A stretch of DNA of 64,000 bases, from positions 1 to 64,000 of the forward strand of contig CAJTWM010000004.1 of the NCBI GenBank assembly GCA_910579805.1. The letters run 5' to 3'. This document shows, piece by piece, positions 52,077-60,280 of the stretch. The stretch is from an uncultured Lachnospiraceae bacterium (GTDB lineage: Bacteria; Bacillota; Clostridia; Lachnospirales; Lachnospiraceae). Within the stretch, counting starts at the first letter, position 1. Each line of letters starts with the position of its first letter. Below the pieces are notes generated by a model, which was not told the DNA's origin, searched no databases, and saw nothing but the letters and a program-made list of their open reading frames with translations. Both the position numbers and the translations under genes were made by a program.

Positions 52077-52396
52077 TCGACTATCTGACTCCCATGGAGA
52101 ATGTAGCCCTGACCTCTAAGCAGCAACCGCTCCCCATTCTGAAACAGTTGGGACTGGCCGCAGAGGAAGCGAAACGGAATGTACTGCAGCTATCCGGAGG
52201 CCGGCAGCAGCGTGTGGCGATTGCCCGCGCTCTTGCCAGTGACGCACAGGTTATTTTAGCCGATGAGCCGACAGGGAATCTGGACGAGGACACCTCCGCT
52301 GAAATTATATCTATCCTCAAGGACAGCGCCCATCAGGTGGGAAAATGTGTAGTGGTCGTTACCCACTCTAACGACTGGCAAAAGAGGCTGACGTGA
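52043..52396 (+). pseudogene. ABC transporter ATPase, C-terminal half
   Basis: In a different frame from the kinase remnant, [15 protein letters not shown] leads to the signature [15 protein letters not shown], Walker [15 protein letters not shown] and the H-loop VVTHSND. Walker A and the N-terminus are missing, and the end is cut short at WQKRLT. The MacB/BceA-type sequence suggests that this was an antimicrobial-peptide resistance exporter controlled by the two-component system before it. Confidence 0.85.
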
Positions 52397-52570
52397 CTTT
52401 TCAACTCCACAAAGATCAATTACAGATTTCTGTTCCTGACACTGACTATAACACAAAAAGCCGGAGGTAAAATCTTTACATAAACTGCTAAAGCAGTGCG
52501 GAAAGTATATGCAGCATACATTTTTCCGACTATATCATGGTCTGGGATCATTTGTGCCGAATACGGAAAT

Positions 52571-52602
52571 AAAAACCTTGACATATTATTGTCAGGGTTT
52601 TT
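52571..52602 (+). terminator. Hairpin with A/T flanks (bidirectional terminator)
   Basis: AAAAACCTTGACA (52571-52583) pairs with TGTCAGGGTTTTT (52590-52602), one wobble, loop TATTAT. A TATAAT box follows at 52607-52612, but no -35 lies at the right distance, so a promoter here is uncertain. Confidence 0.65.
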
Positions 52603-52634
52603 GCGTTATAATGGAAGAAAGGGAGGGTGAGACC

Positions 52635-53543
52635 ATGCAGGAAAGCAGATTATTTAAGATCATATATCATTTATTGGATAAAGGGCAGGCTACCGCACCG
52701 GAATTGGCCGAAAAATTTGAAGTATCGGTCAGAACGATCTATAGGGATATCGATGCTTTAAGCGAAGCGGGAATTCCGGTTTATACAGAAACTGGCAGAA
52801 ACGGAGGCATCCGCTTAATGAACCATTTTGTTTTGGAACGGGCGATATTTTCGGAAGAAGAAAAACAGGAGATACTTGCGGCTTTACAGAGTTTGGAAGC
52901 CGTGAAGGGAATGCACGGTATCAGTACGTTGAATAAGCTTGCAGGATTGCTGGATGCGGGAACCGAAAATTGGCTTGAAGCAGATTTTTCAAGATGGGGC
53001 AATTGCCCGAATGACAATGAAAAATTCGAAACTTTAAAGACAGCCGTGATCCGTCGAAAATGTATGAGGATCACTTATGCCGGTTCCGGCGGATCGATTG
53101 GGGAGAGGACAGTTCAGCCGTTGAAGCTGAGTTATAAATCAAGGGCATGGTATTTAAAGGCATTTTGCACCGATAAACAGGATTACCGCCTGTTCAAACT
53201 GTCCCGTATCCTGAAGTGGAAAATGCTGGACGATACGTTTGCGCCCCGTAAGTTTCCGGAAGAGGAAGAGCCGGAACAGGTCATATATTCTGCCGTTAAA
53301 CTGTGTTTTCCGAAAGAGATGGCGTACCGTGTTTATGACGAATTTGATCCTTCGGAAGTGAAAGAGACGGAAAAAGGGGATCTGCTCGTCACGACCCGGA
53401 TACCGGAAGGAACATGGATTATCAGCTTTTTGCTTTCCTTTGGGGAAAAGGCAGAGGTGGTAGAACCTGTCAGTTTGAAACGGGTGTTGGCTGAGCAGGC
53501 AAAAGCAATATATGAAAAGAATAGTTATGAAAGGACACAATGA
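52635..53543 (+). CDS. HTH/WYL-domain transcription regulator (YafY-like)
   Basis: 302 residues from ATG 52635 after GGGAGGGTGA. N-terminal HTH_11 (ELAEKFEVSVRTIYRDIDAL, residues 20-45), then GIPVYTETGRNGGIRL, then the WYL domain with SRAWYLKAFCTDKQDYRLFKLSRI (in part) and a C-terminal WCX part. Such regulators bind ligands or nucleic acids through WYL. It is transcribed toward the padR gene but that gene has its own promoter. Confidence 0.9.
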   Translation: MQESRLFKIIYHLLDKGQATAPELAEKFEVSVRTIYRDIDALSEAGIPVYTETGRNGGIRLMNHFVLERAIFSEEEKQEILAALQSLEAVKGMHGISTLNKLAGLLDAGTENWLEADFSRWGNCPNDNEKFETLKTAVIRRKCMRITYAGSGGSIGERTVQPLKLSYKSRAWYLKAFCTDKQDYRLFKLSRILKWKMLDDTFAPRKFPEEEEPEQVIYSAVKLCFPKEMAYRVYDEFDPSEVKETEKGDLLVTTRIPEGTWIISFLLSFGEKAEVVEPVSLKRVLAEQAKAIYEKNSYERTQ

Positions 53544-53549
53544 TATTAC

Positions 53550-53601
53550 TTGACATGGAAAGTAAATTGCTATAGAATATATTTAGCAATACTAAATATA
53601 T
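53550..53601 (+). promoter_or_regulatory. padR promoter with overlapping inverted-repeat operator
   Basis: TTGACA (53550-53555), 17 bases, TAGAAT (53573-53578). Directly after, a perfect dyad ATATATTTAG / CTAAATATAT (53577-53586 and 53592-53601, five-base centre) covers the transcription start. This placement is what an autorepressing PadR protein would use. Confidence 0.75.
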
Positions 53602-53629
53602 GATTTGAGTATGGAGGGTGATATGCGGA

Positions 53630-53977
53630 ATGAATCCAAAATATGAACAGCAGATGAAAAAGGGCGTTTTGGAGATGCTCGTATTGAAGCTGTTATCGGA
53701 AAAAGAGAAGTATGGATATCAATTGATCAGCGAATTGAAAGAAAAAAGCGGCGAAATGTTTTTATTGAAGGAGGGAACCCTTTATCCGATCTTATACCGG
53801 CTTGAAGACGAAGAATTAGTGATCAGCCGATGGAGTGAACCGAAAGGAAAAGAGGTTTCCAGAAAGTATTATGCGGTCACAAAAAAGGGACGGGAGATCT
53901 TAACGCAGCTTAGTGGGCTTTGGACAGAATTTTCCGTAAAAGTTTCCGGTATTATGTCTTATGAGGAAAGTGTGTAA
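53630..53977 (+). CDS. PadR family transcription regulator
   Basis: 115 residues from ATG 53630 (GGAGGG eleven bases before; GTG 53618 is in frame). KGVLEMLVLKLLSEKEKYGYQLI and LKEGTLYPILYRLEDEELV (in part) are the PadR winged helix, followed by the dimerisation helix. It probably represses its own operon through the dyad at 53577-53601. The following gene carries a HAAS-type domain, the usual partner of such small PadR proteins. Confidence 0.92.
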   Translation: MNPKYEQQMKKGVLEMLVLKLLSEKEKYGYQLISELKEKSGEMFLLKEGTLYPILYRLEDEELVISRWSEPKGKEVSRKYYAVTKKGREILTQLSGLWTEFSVKVSGIMSYEESV

Positions 53978-53992
53978 AGCTCTTCTGGCATT

Positions 53993-54031
53993 CCATTTTC
54001 CAATTGGGTACCCTTTTTAATTGGTAAATGG
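53993..54031. other. Imperfect hairpin in the padR-HAAS gap
   Basis: CCATTTTCCAATT (53993-54005) pairs with AATTGGTAAATGG (54019-54031), one mismatch, no T-run. The 218-base gap holds nothing else recognisable. Confidence 0.4.
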
Positions 54032-54195
54032 AGCACTAGCTGCAGCCACCGCTGCGCAGTCGGAAATATGCCTTACAGGTGAACGAATATCCTGCGTAGT
54101 TTTGACCAATATTAACGGGACAAGGAACCAGAGGCAGTATTTAGGACTTACTTAGAAGGAAACCGGATTATAAAAAGGGAAGGCAGGTTTTTCAT

Positions 54196-54837
54196 ATGAC
54201 ACAAGAAGTATATGTTAAAAGTATCGTGAAAAAATTAAAATGTTCCGCTGCCAAACGGCAGGAGATCAAAAAATGGCTGGAGTCGGATATTACGGCGGCA
54301 ATCGAAGGCGGAGAACCGTTAGAAAGCGTGATAGCGAGAATGGGAACACCCGAAAATGCGGCAAAAGAATTTAATGATAATTTTCCGCCGGAAGAATTAA
54401 AGGCTGCCAAAAGAAAGAAAACAGTCACAATAGCGGTTATTGTTATAATTGCTTTAGCGGCGGTCATAGCTTTGGGGTGGTGGATATTACCGAAAGGCAG
54501 CATGGAACTTACGCATTTTGACAAAGAAGAAGTGGAAGGACGCATCACTTTGATTATAGATCTTTTGGATGCGGACGATTATGAGGAAATAAGAAAATAC
54601 TCCATAAAAGCAATGCAATCGGAGGCGGTAGAGACGGCGCTTCGGGAAACTAAGGCTTTGTTTGGCAGTGATTGGGGAAAGAGGGAGTCTTTCGGATCTA
54701 TGTACATTGCCGAAGTGACACAGATGGGAAAAAGAATGGTCACAGCACAGGTAAGCGTTTCCTATGAAAATACAAGCGTAACGTATACGATCACATTAGA
54801 TAAAGATCTGCAGTTAGGCGGATTGTACATGAAGTGA
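54196..54837 (+). CDS. HAAS-domain membrane protein with DUF3887-like tail
   Basis: 213 residues. The first 70 residues are a helical HAAS-type signalling domain (EIKKWLESDITAAIEGGEPLE, GTPENAAKEFN), then one membrane helix (about 77-97) and an outside domain (ITLIIDLLDADDYEEIRKYS, VTAQVSVSYENTSVTYTITLD in parts) like DUF3887. In known pairs the HAAS domain binds PadR at the membrane. The extracytoplasmic part could sense envelope state; this is inferred. Confidence 0.78.
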   Translation: MTQEVYVKSIVKKLKCSAAKRQEIKKWLESDITAAIEGGEPLESVIARMGTPENAAKEFNDNFPPEELKAAKRKKTVTIAVIVIIALAAVIALGWWILPKGSMELTHFDKEEVEGRITLIIDLLDADDYEEIRKYSIKAMQSEAVETALRETKALFGSDWGKRESFGSMYIAEVTQMGKRMVTAQVSVSYENTSVTYTITLDKDLQLGGLYMK

Positions 54838-54872
54838 CCTGAAATTTAAAATTAGCGTGAAGGGGGAAGTTT

Positions 54873-55262
54873 ATGGGGATGAAAATATTTTTGTATTTAT
54901 GCAATCTTTTTATACCGGCGCTGATGCTCTTTTTTGGTATTACCTTTAAAAAACATCCGCCGGGAAAGGTCAATATGGCTTACGGATACCGGACGGCGCG
55001 TTCCATGAAAAATCAGGAAACTTGGGAATTTGCCCACGAATATTGCGGAATGATATGGAAAAGGGCAGGGGGGATCATGCTGGTATTGACGATGGCCGTT
55101 TCCCTGACAGGATTTTTCATGGATGCCGATGGTTTCGGGATGTTAAGCATCGTACTGAACACGTTGCAGATCGCAGCGCTGATCGGCTCTATCTATCCGG
55201 TTGAAAAGGCGTTGAAAGAAAATTTTAATGAAAACGGACACCGGAGGGAAGAAAAACTATAA
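54873..55262 (+). CDS. SdpI family membrane protein
   Basis: 129 residues, AGGGGGAAG before ATG 54873. Three hydrophobic segments; HPPGKVNMAYGYRTARSMKNQETWEFAHEYCG (in part) is the SdpI-like motif (PPxxxNxxYGYRTxxSMxxxxxWxxA). SdpI in Bacillus gives immunity to the SDP toxin and can sequester its regulator; homologues elsewhere are mostly uncharacterised. It follows the HAAS gene by 35 bases and may share the PadR control. Confidence 0.82.
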   Translation: MGMKIFLYLCNLFIPALMLFFGITFKKHPPGKVNMAYGYRTARSMKNQETWEFAHEYCGMIWKRAGGIMLVLTMAVSLTGFFMDADGFGMLSIVLNTLQIAALIGSIYPVEKALKENFNENGHRREEKL

Positions 55263-55315
55263 AGAAAAAGCCGTGAGGCTGTTAAGCGGATTTCATAAAT
55301 GGGAGGGACTGTGGG

Positions 55316-55651
55316 ATGGAAGGAACTGCTATTGCGTTTATGATATGGGAAACGATCGGGGCTTTGATCGTTTTAGGGGGGATCTATACGATGTATTCCA
55401 AAAGAACCAGACCCTTTGGGTTTTGGGCGAATGCGGAAGTGTTTGATGTGAAAGACGTAAAGGCATATAATAAGGCGTTAGGAAAACTATGGATCGTTTT
55501 CGGCATGATTTTTGCATTGCTGGGTATGCCGTTTCTTGCGGGACAGAATTCGGGATATGTGGTGGCCACGATTTTAGGAACTATGGTTCTGGCTATTTTT
55601 ACAATGGTAGTTTATGTGACAAAGATTGAGAGTAAGTATAGAAAGGACTGA
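55316..55651 (+). CDS. Small membrane protein (DUF3784-like, uncertain)
   Basis: 111 residues with GGGAGGG before ATG 55316. Three hydrophobic segments with FGFWANAEVFDVKDVKAYNKALGKLW between the first two, a pattern often seen next to SdpI- or PadR-linked membrane proteins. Probably the last gene of the padR-HAAS-sdpI unit; a weak CACGC/GCGTG dyad follows near 55703-55720. Confidence 0.6.
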   Translation: MEGTAIAFMIWETIGALIVLGGIYTMYSKRTRPFGFWANAEVFDVKDVKAYNKALGKLWIVFGMIFALLGMPFLAGQNSGYVVATILGTMVLAIFTMVVYVTKIESKYRKD

Positions 55652-55740
55652 GCCAATCTCCCACAAACTGTGACGCACACCTTGGGGAAAACAATTTTCA
55701 AACACGCGCTGTGACGCGTCTGAAAAATCGGTAAAATAGA

Positions 55741-55769
55741 TTGTAAACCTTTTAAAAATCTTGTATGAT
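55741..55769 (+). promoter_or_regulatory. Promoter of rpe
   Basis: TTGTAA (55741-55746), 17-base spacer, TATGAT (55764-55769) preceded by TG. The rpe start lies 115 bases downstream. Confidence 0.6.
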
Positions 55770-55883
55770 AAGAAAAGAACCATTTGCTTTACGCCGGAGT
55801 AAGCGGCACGAAACAAATCTGATAAAACGGCAGAAAGATACGGGAGCACGGATGGATCCGTGAACTGTATGGAAAGGACGATT

Positions 55884-56543
55884 ATGATTTTATCACCTTC
55901 TATTTTAGCGGCAGATTTCAGTATTTTGGGAGACCAGATCAAAGAAGCGGACCGGGCAGGTGCGCAGTACATACATATCGACGTTATGGATGGTATTTTT
56001 GTACCCTCCATTTCTTTTGGTATGCCCGTTATTTCCACGATCCGGAAAGTGACGGACAAAACTTTCGATGTGCATTTAATGATTATGGAGCCGGAAAGAT
56101 ATATAGAAGAATTTATCCAATGCGGCGCAGACATCATTACCTTTCATATAGAGGCGACCAAGCAGGCAGAGAAAGCGATAGAACTGATCCATTCTTCCGG
56201 AAAAAAAGCAGGGATCTCCATTAAGCCGGATACGCCGGTGAAAGAAATAGAAAACTATCTCCCTAAGGTAGAGATGATTTTAGTCATGACAGTAGAACCG
56301 GGGTTTGGCGGCCAGTCACTTATTTTAAAAACTTTGGATAAAGTGGCGGAAGTCAGGGCAATGATAAAAGAGAAAGGTTTGCATGTGGATGTGGAAGTAG
56401 ACGGCGGAATCCATATAGGCAATATTGCTGATGTAGTAAAGGCAGGCGCCAATGTAATCGTATCGGGTTCTTCGGTATTTAAAGGCGATATTACGCAGAA
56501 TGTGACGGATCTTTTAGGGTGCGCGGAGAAAGAAGTTGTGTAA
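55884..56543 (+). CDS. rpe: Ribulose-phosphate 3-epimerase
   Basis: 219 residues from ATG 55884 (GGAAAGG before it). ILSPSILAADFSILG at the start, HIDVMDGIFVPSISFG with metal ligands near residue 33, VMTVEPGFGGQ near residue 138 and EVDGGIH near residue 172 give the complete TIM-barrel active site. It interconverts ribulose 5-phosphate and xylulose 5-phosphate. Together with the transketolase halves at 49336-51104 the window holds a good share of the pentose phosphate pathway. Confidence 0.96.
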   Translation: MILSPSILAADFSILGDQIKEADRAGAQYIHIDVMDGIFVPSISFGMPVISTIRKVTDKTFDVHLMIMEPERYIEEFIQCGADIITFHIEATKQAEKAIELIHSSGKKAGISIKPDTPVKEIENYLPKVEMILVMTVEPGFGGQSLILKTLDKVAEVRAMIKEKGLHVDVEVDGGIHIGNIADVVKAGANVIVSGSSVFKGDITQNVTDLLGCAEKEVV

Positions 56544-56576
56544 AGCGATTTGCTTAAGAGGTAAGACGAGAGAGAT

Positions 56577-57917
56577 ATGAGACCGAAAGGAATAGATTTA
56601 ACGGAAGGTTCTCCGGGAAAGGGACTGCTCTTATTTGCGCTTCCCATGATCCTTGGGAATCTGTTTCAGCAGTTTTATAATATGGTAGATACGATCATTG
56701 TAGGAAAGTATGTAGGAGAGGATGCGCTCGCGGCTGTGGGGGCATCCTATGCTTTGACTACGGTTTTTGTCATGATCGCTATCGGGGGTGGCACGGGGGC
56801 GTCCGTCATTATCTCCCAATATCTGGGCGCGAAAGAAAACGGAAAAATGAAAACTGCCGTTTCTACGGCGGTCATAGCTTTTCTTGGGACAAGCGTGGCG
56901 CTTGGGCTCTTTGGGATTTTGGCGAACCGTCCGATATTATCCGCGCTTTCTACGCCGGATAATATTATGGGAGATGCGGCGTTATATTTAAAAATTTATT
57001 TTACGGGACTTCCCTTTTTATTTATGTATAATATTCTGGCGGCGATCTTTAATTCGTTGGGGGATTCGAGGACATCTTTGTATTTTCTCATTTTTTCCTC
57101 CGTCCTGAATATCTTTTTGGATCTGTTTGCGGTGCGGACGCTGCATATGGGCGTGGCGGGGGTAGCCGCTGCGACCGTAACGGCGCAAGGGATTGCGGCG
57201 GTACTGTCTTTTTTGGTGTTGATGCGGCGGTTAAAAGGTTACGAAGGAAAAAAGGAGACCTTTAATATAGCGATCCTTAAGAATATGGTCAAGGTGGCTA
57301 TTCCGTCTATCATCCAACAATCCATCGTATCGGTGGGGATGCTTTTGGTACAGTCGGTAGTCAACGGATTCGGATCTTCCGTGCTTGCCGGATACACGGC
57401 CGGAATGCGTCTGGAGTCTATCTGTATTGTACCGATGATTTCCATGGGAAACGCGGTGTCCACTTTTACGGCGCAAAATATGGGAGCGGGGAAGACGGAG
57501 AGGGTAAAGCAGGGATACAGGGCGAGCTATTTTATTGTCGGCGTTTTTGCCATAATCATATGCGCGGTATTGTTACTGTTTAAAAATCCTTTGATCCGTA
57601 TGTTTTTGGAGGAGGGAGCCGGCGGGGAAGCATTCGGCACGGGTGTCAGTTATTTGTCGTTTATCGCCTATTTTTTTGTTTTTATCGGATTAAAAGCCTC
57701 GACGGACGGGGTGCTCCGGGGAGCGGGCGATGTGGTGGTATTTACGGCGGCCAATCTGATCAATCTGGCGATCCGGGTTTCTTTTGCTTTTGGCATGGCG
57801 CCCGTTATCGGCGTACAGGCGGTTTGGTTTGCCGTACCTATCGGATGGACGGTGAATTATGTCATTTCCGGTTTTCGTTATCTCACAGGACGCTGGAGCA
57901 GGAAAAAGTTAGTCTGA
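56577..57917 (+). CDS. MATE family efflux transporter
   Basis: 446 residues, about twelve membrane segments in two homologous halves. The start DLTEGSPGKGLLLFALPMILGNLFQQFYNMVDT (in part) and GKYVGEDALAAVGAS are typical of the DinF/VmrA branch. It exports cationic or unknown compounds in exchange for Na+ or H+. It begins 33 bases after rpe and is probably co-transcribed; no functional link is evident. Confidence 0.93.
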   Translation: MRPKGIDLTEGSPGKGLLLFALPMILGNLFQQFYNMVDTIIVGKYVGEDALAAVGASYALTTVFVMIAIGGGTGASVIISQYLGAKENGKMKTAVSTAVIAFLGTSVALGLFGILANRPILSALSTPDNIMGDAALYLKIYFTGLPFLFMYNILAAIFNSLGDSRTSLYFLIFSSVLNIFLDLFAVRTLHMGVAGVAAATVTAQGIAAVLSFLVLMRRLKGYEGKKETFNIAILKNMVKVAIPSIIQQSIVSVGMLLVQSVVNGFGSSVLAGYTAGMRLESICIVPMISMGNAVSTFTAQNMGAGKTERVKQGYRASYFIVGVFAIIICAVLLLFKNPLIRMFLEEGAGGEAFGTGVSYLSFIAYFFVFIGLKASTDGVLRGAGDVVVFTAANLINLAIRVSFAFGMAPVIGVQAVWFAVPIGWTVNYVISGFRYLTGRWSRKKLV

Positions 57918-58051
57918 ATCATTTACAAAAAAATAAAATTATGTTACTCTTAAAAAAATGCAAAGCTGTGACAGGCAGCAGGTTAAAGTCAGCCCCGATC
58001 TTGGCGATTATTGTAAGGGATAAATGAGCGAAAGTAGTAATACGGCATTGG

Positions 58052-58092
58052 ACGTCTTCCTGTGTATATGCAGAAAGACGTTTTATTTTTTT
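58052..58092 (+). terminator. Intrinsic terminator in the metG leader
   Basis: ACGTCTTCCTG (58052-58062) pairs with CAGAAAGACGT (58071-58081), one C-A mismatch, followed by TTTATTTTTTT. It lies 74 bases before metG and 134 bases after the MATE stop, so it could end MATE transcription or act as an attenuator. Confidence 0.8.
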
Positions 58093-58165
58093 GGATTTAA
58101 AATCTGCACGGCGCAGAAGCATCTGATGAAATAGACTTGCAAGTTGAAAGGAGCAGGAAAATAAA

Positions 58166-60139
58166 ATGAGTAAAGGAAAATATTATATCACAACGGCGAT
58201 TACCTATACATCGGGAAAGCCTCATATCGGGAATACTTACGAGGCGGTACTGGCAGACAGTATCGCAAGATTTAAAAGGAAAGACGGTTACGACGTATTT
58301 TTCCAGACCGGGACGGATGAGCATGGGCAGAAGATCGAGATCAAGGCGCAGGAGGCGGGCGTCACGCCTAAGGAATATGTAGATAAAGTGTCGTCTTCCA
58401 TTCGGGATATTTGGGATATGATGGGGACTTCTTATGATAAGTTTATCCGTACCACGGACGATTATCATGAAAAACAGGTACAGAAGATCTTTAAAAAGTT
58501 ATACGATCAGGGAGATATTTATAAAGGCGCATACGAAGGGATGTACTGTACCCCCTGTGAATCTTTTTGGACGGAATCCCAGTTGGCGGACGGCAAATGT
58601 CCGGACTGCGGACGGGAAGTCAGACCTGCAAAAGAAGAGGCGTATTTTTTCAAGATGAGTAAATATGCGGATAAACTGATTGAACATATCAACGCCCATC
58701 CGGAATTTATCCAGCCGGTGTCCCGTAAAAACGAAATGATGAATAATTTCTTACTTCCGGGGCTTCAGGATCTGTGCGTATCCAGAACTTCCTTTCAATG
58801 GGGGATTCCGGTAGACTTTGACGATAAACATGTGGTTTATGTGTGGCTGGATGCCCTGACTAATTATATTACGGGGATCGGATATGAATGCGGCGGGGAG
58901 GGTACGGAGCAGTACCGTAAATACTGGCCTGCGGATCTGCATCTGATTGGAAAAGATATCATAAGGTTCCATACCATCTATTGGCCGATCTTTTTAATGG
59001 CGCTGGGAGAGCCTCTGCCGAAACAGATCTTTGGCCATCCGTGGCTTTTACAGGGCGACGGGAAAATGAGTAAATCCAAAGGGAATGTGATCTATGCCGA
59101 CGATCTGGTAGATTTCTTCGGAGTGGATGCAGTAAGGTATTTTGTGCTTCATGAAATGCCCTTTGACAACGACGGAGTGATCACATGGGAACTGATGGTA
59201 GAGCGGATGAATTCGGATCTTGCCAATACGTTGGGAAATCTGGTGAACCGGACGATCTCCATGAGCAACAAGTATTTTGACGGCGTAATCTGCGATAAGA
59301 ACGTGGCGGAGCCTGTGGATGAAGAATTAAAAGAGACGGCAGTGCAGACTTATGGAAAAGTATGTAAGAAAATGGAAGAACTCCGGGTAGCGGACGCCAT
59401 TTCTGAAATTTTTGCCTTGTTTAAGCGCTGCAATAAATATATTGATGAAACGGAGCCGTGGGTGCTTGGCAAAAATGAGGACAAAAAGGACAGACTGGCT
59501 ACCGTGTTATATAATCTGGTGGAGAGCATTTCCATCGGCGCCTCTCTGTTAGAACCCTATATGCCCCAAACCGCCGGAAAGATTGCGGCACAGTTAAATA
59601 CCACGCTTTCCTCTTTTGAGGAGACGACGCAGTTTGGCCGTTACCCTTCGGGCAGCCGGGTAACGGAGAAACCGGAGATTTTGTTTGCCCGTTTGGATGC
59701 AAAAGAAGTTACCGAAAAGGCTGAGGCATTGTTTGCCGCAAGAAGAGCGGAAACGGGAGAAAAAGAAGAAGGAACGGAAACGTTAGAGGAAATTATCGAT
59801 ATAGAAAAGAAACCGGAGATCTCTTATGACGATTTTGCAAAGATGCAGTTTCAGGTCGGAGAGATCATTGCCTGCGAAGAGGTGAAAAAATCCAAAAAAC
59901 TGCTCTGTTCCAAAGTGCGCGTGGGCAGTGAGATAAAGCAGATCGTATCCGGCATTAAGCAGCATTACAGCGCGGAAGAAATGGTGGGAAAGAAAGTAAT
60001 GGTATTGGTGAACTTAAAACCTGCAACTTTGGCAGGCGTGGTTTCGGAAGGAATGCTGCTTTGCGCGGAAGACGCAGAGGGGAACCTTGCGCTTATGACG
60101 CCGGAGAAGACGATGCCGGCAGGCGCGGAGATCTGTTAG
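58166..60139 (+). CDS. metG: Methionyl-tRNA synthetase
   Basis: 657 residues, GAAAGGAGCAGG before ATG 58166. Class I motifs PHIGNTYEA near residue 20 and KMSKSKGN near residue 298; the CP zinc knuckle has CTPCESFW and CPDCGRE. A C-terminal EMAP-like tRNA-binding domain (from YDDFAKMQFQVGEI, residue about 550) is fused, as in full-length bacterial MetRS. No defect seen. Confidence 0.97.
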   Translation: MSKGKYYITTAITYTSGKPHIGNTYEAVLADSIARFKRKDGYDVFFQTGTDEHGQKIEIKAQEAGVTPKEYVDKVSSSIRDIWDMMGTSYDKFIRTTDDYHEKQVQKIFKKLYDQGDIYKGAYEGMYCTPCESFWTESQLADGKCPDCGREVRPAKEEAYFFKMSKYADKLIEHINAHPEFIQPVSRKNEMMNNFLLPGLQDLCVSRTSFQWGIPVDFDDKHVVYVWLDALTNYITGIGYECGGEGTEQYRKYWPADLHLIGKDIIRFHTIYWPIFLMALGEPLPKQIFGHPWLLQGDGKMSKSKGNVIYADDLVDFFGVDAVRYFVLHEMPFDNDGVITWELMVERMNSDLANTLGNLVNRTISMSNKYFDGVICDKNVAEPVDEELKETAVQTYGKVCKKMEELRVADAISEIFALFKRCNKYIDETEPWVLGKNEDKKDRLATVLYNLVESISIGASLLEPYMPQTAGKIAAQLNTTLSSFEETTQFGRYPSGSRVTEKPEILFARLDAKEVTEKAEALFAARRAETGEKEEGTETLEEIIDIEKKPEISYDDFAKMQFQVGEIIACEEVKKSKKLLCSKVRVGSEIKQIVSGIKQHYSAEEMVGKKVMVLVNLKPATLAGVVSEGMLLCAEDAEGNLALMTPEKTMPAGAEIC

Positions 60140-60280
60140 TGTACCGGTACGTTCCGCCGACGAAATAGGAATGCGTCGGTTCGCTGTCAGCAGGGGCGGC
60201 GGACAGGAATGTGCCGGTTTGCTGCCGGCAGATGTGTTGACGACTTGTATGTGTGCAGGAACACACAGATAGGAGCATAT

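Noticed and set aside
57918-58165. T-box riboswitch before metG
   Set aside because: No GGGTGG-type T-box core or specifier-loop pattern could be found; only a plain terminator is visible.
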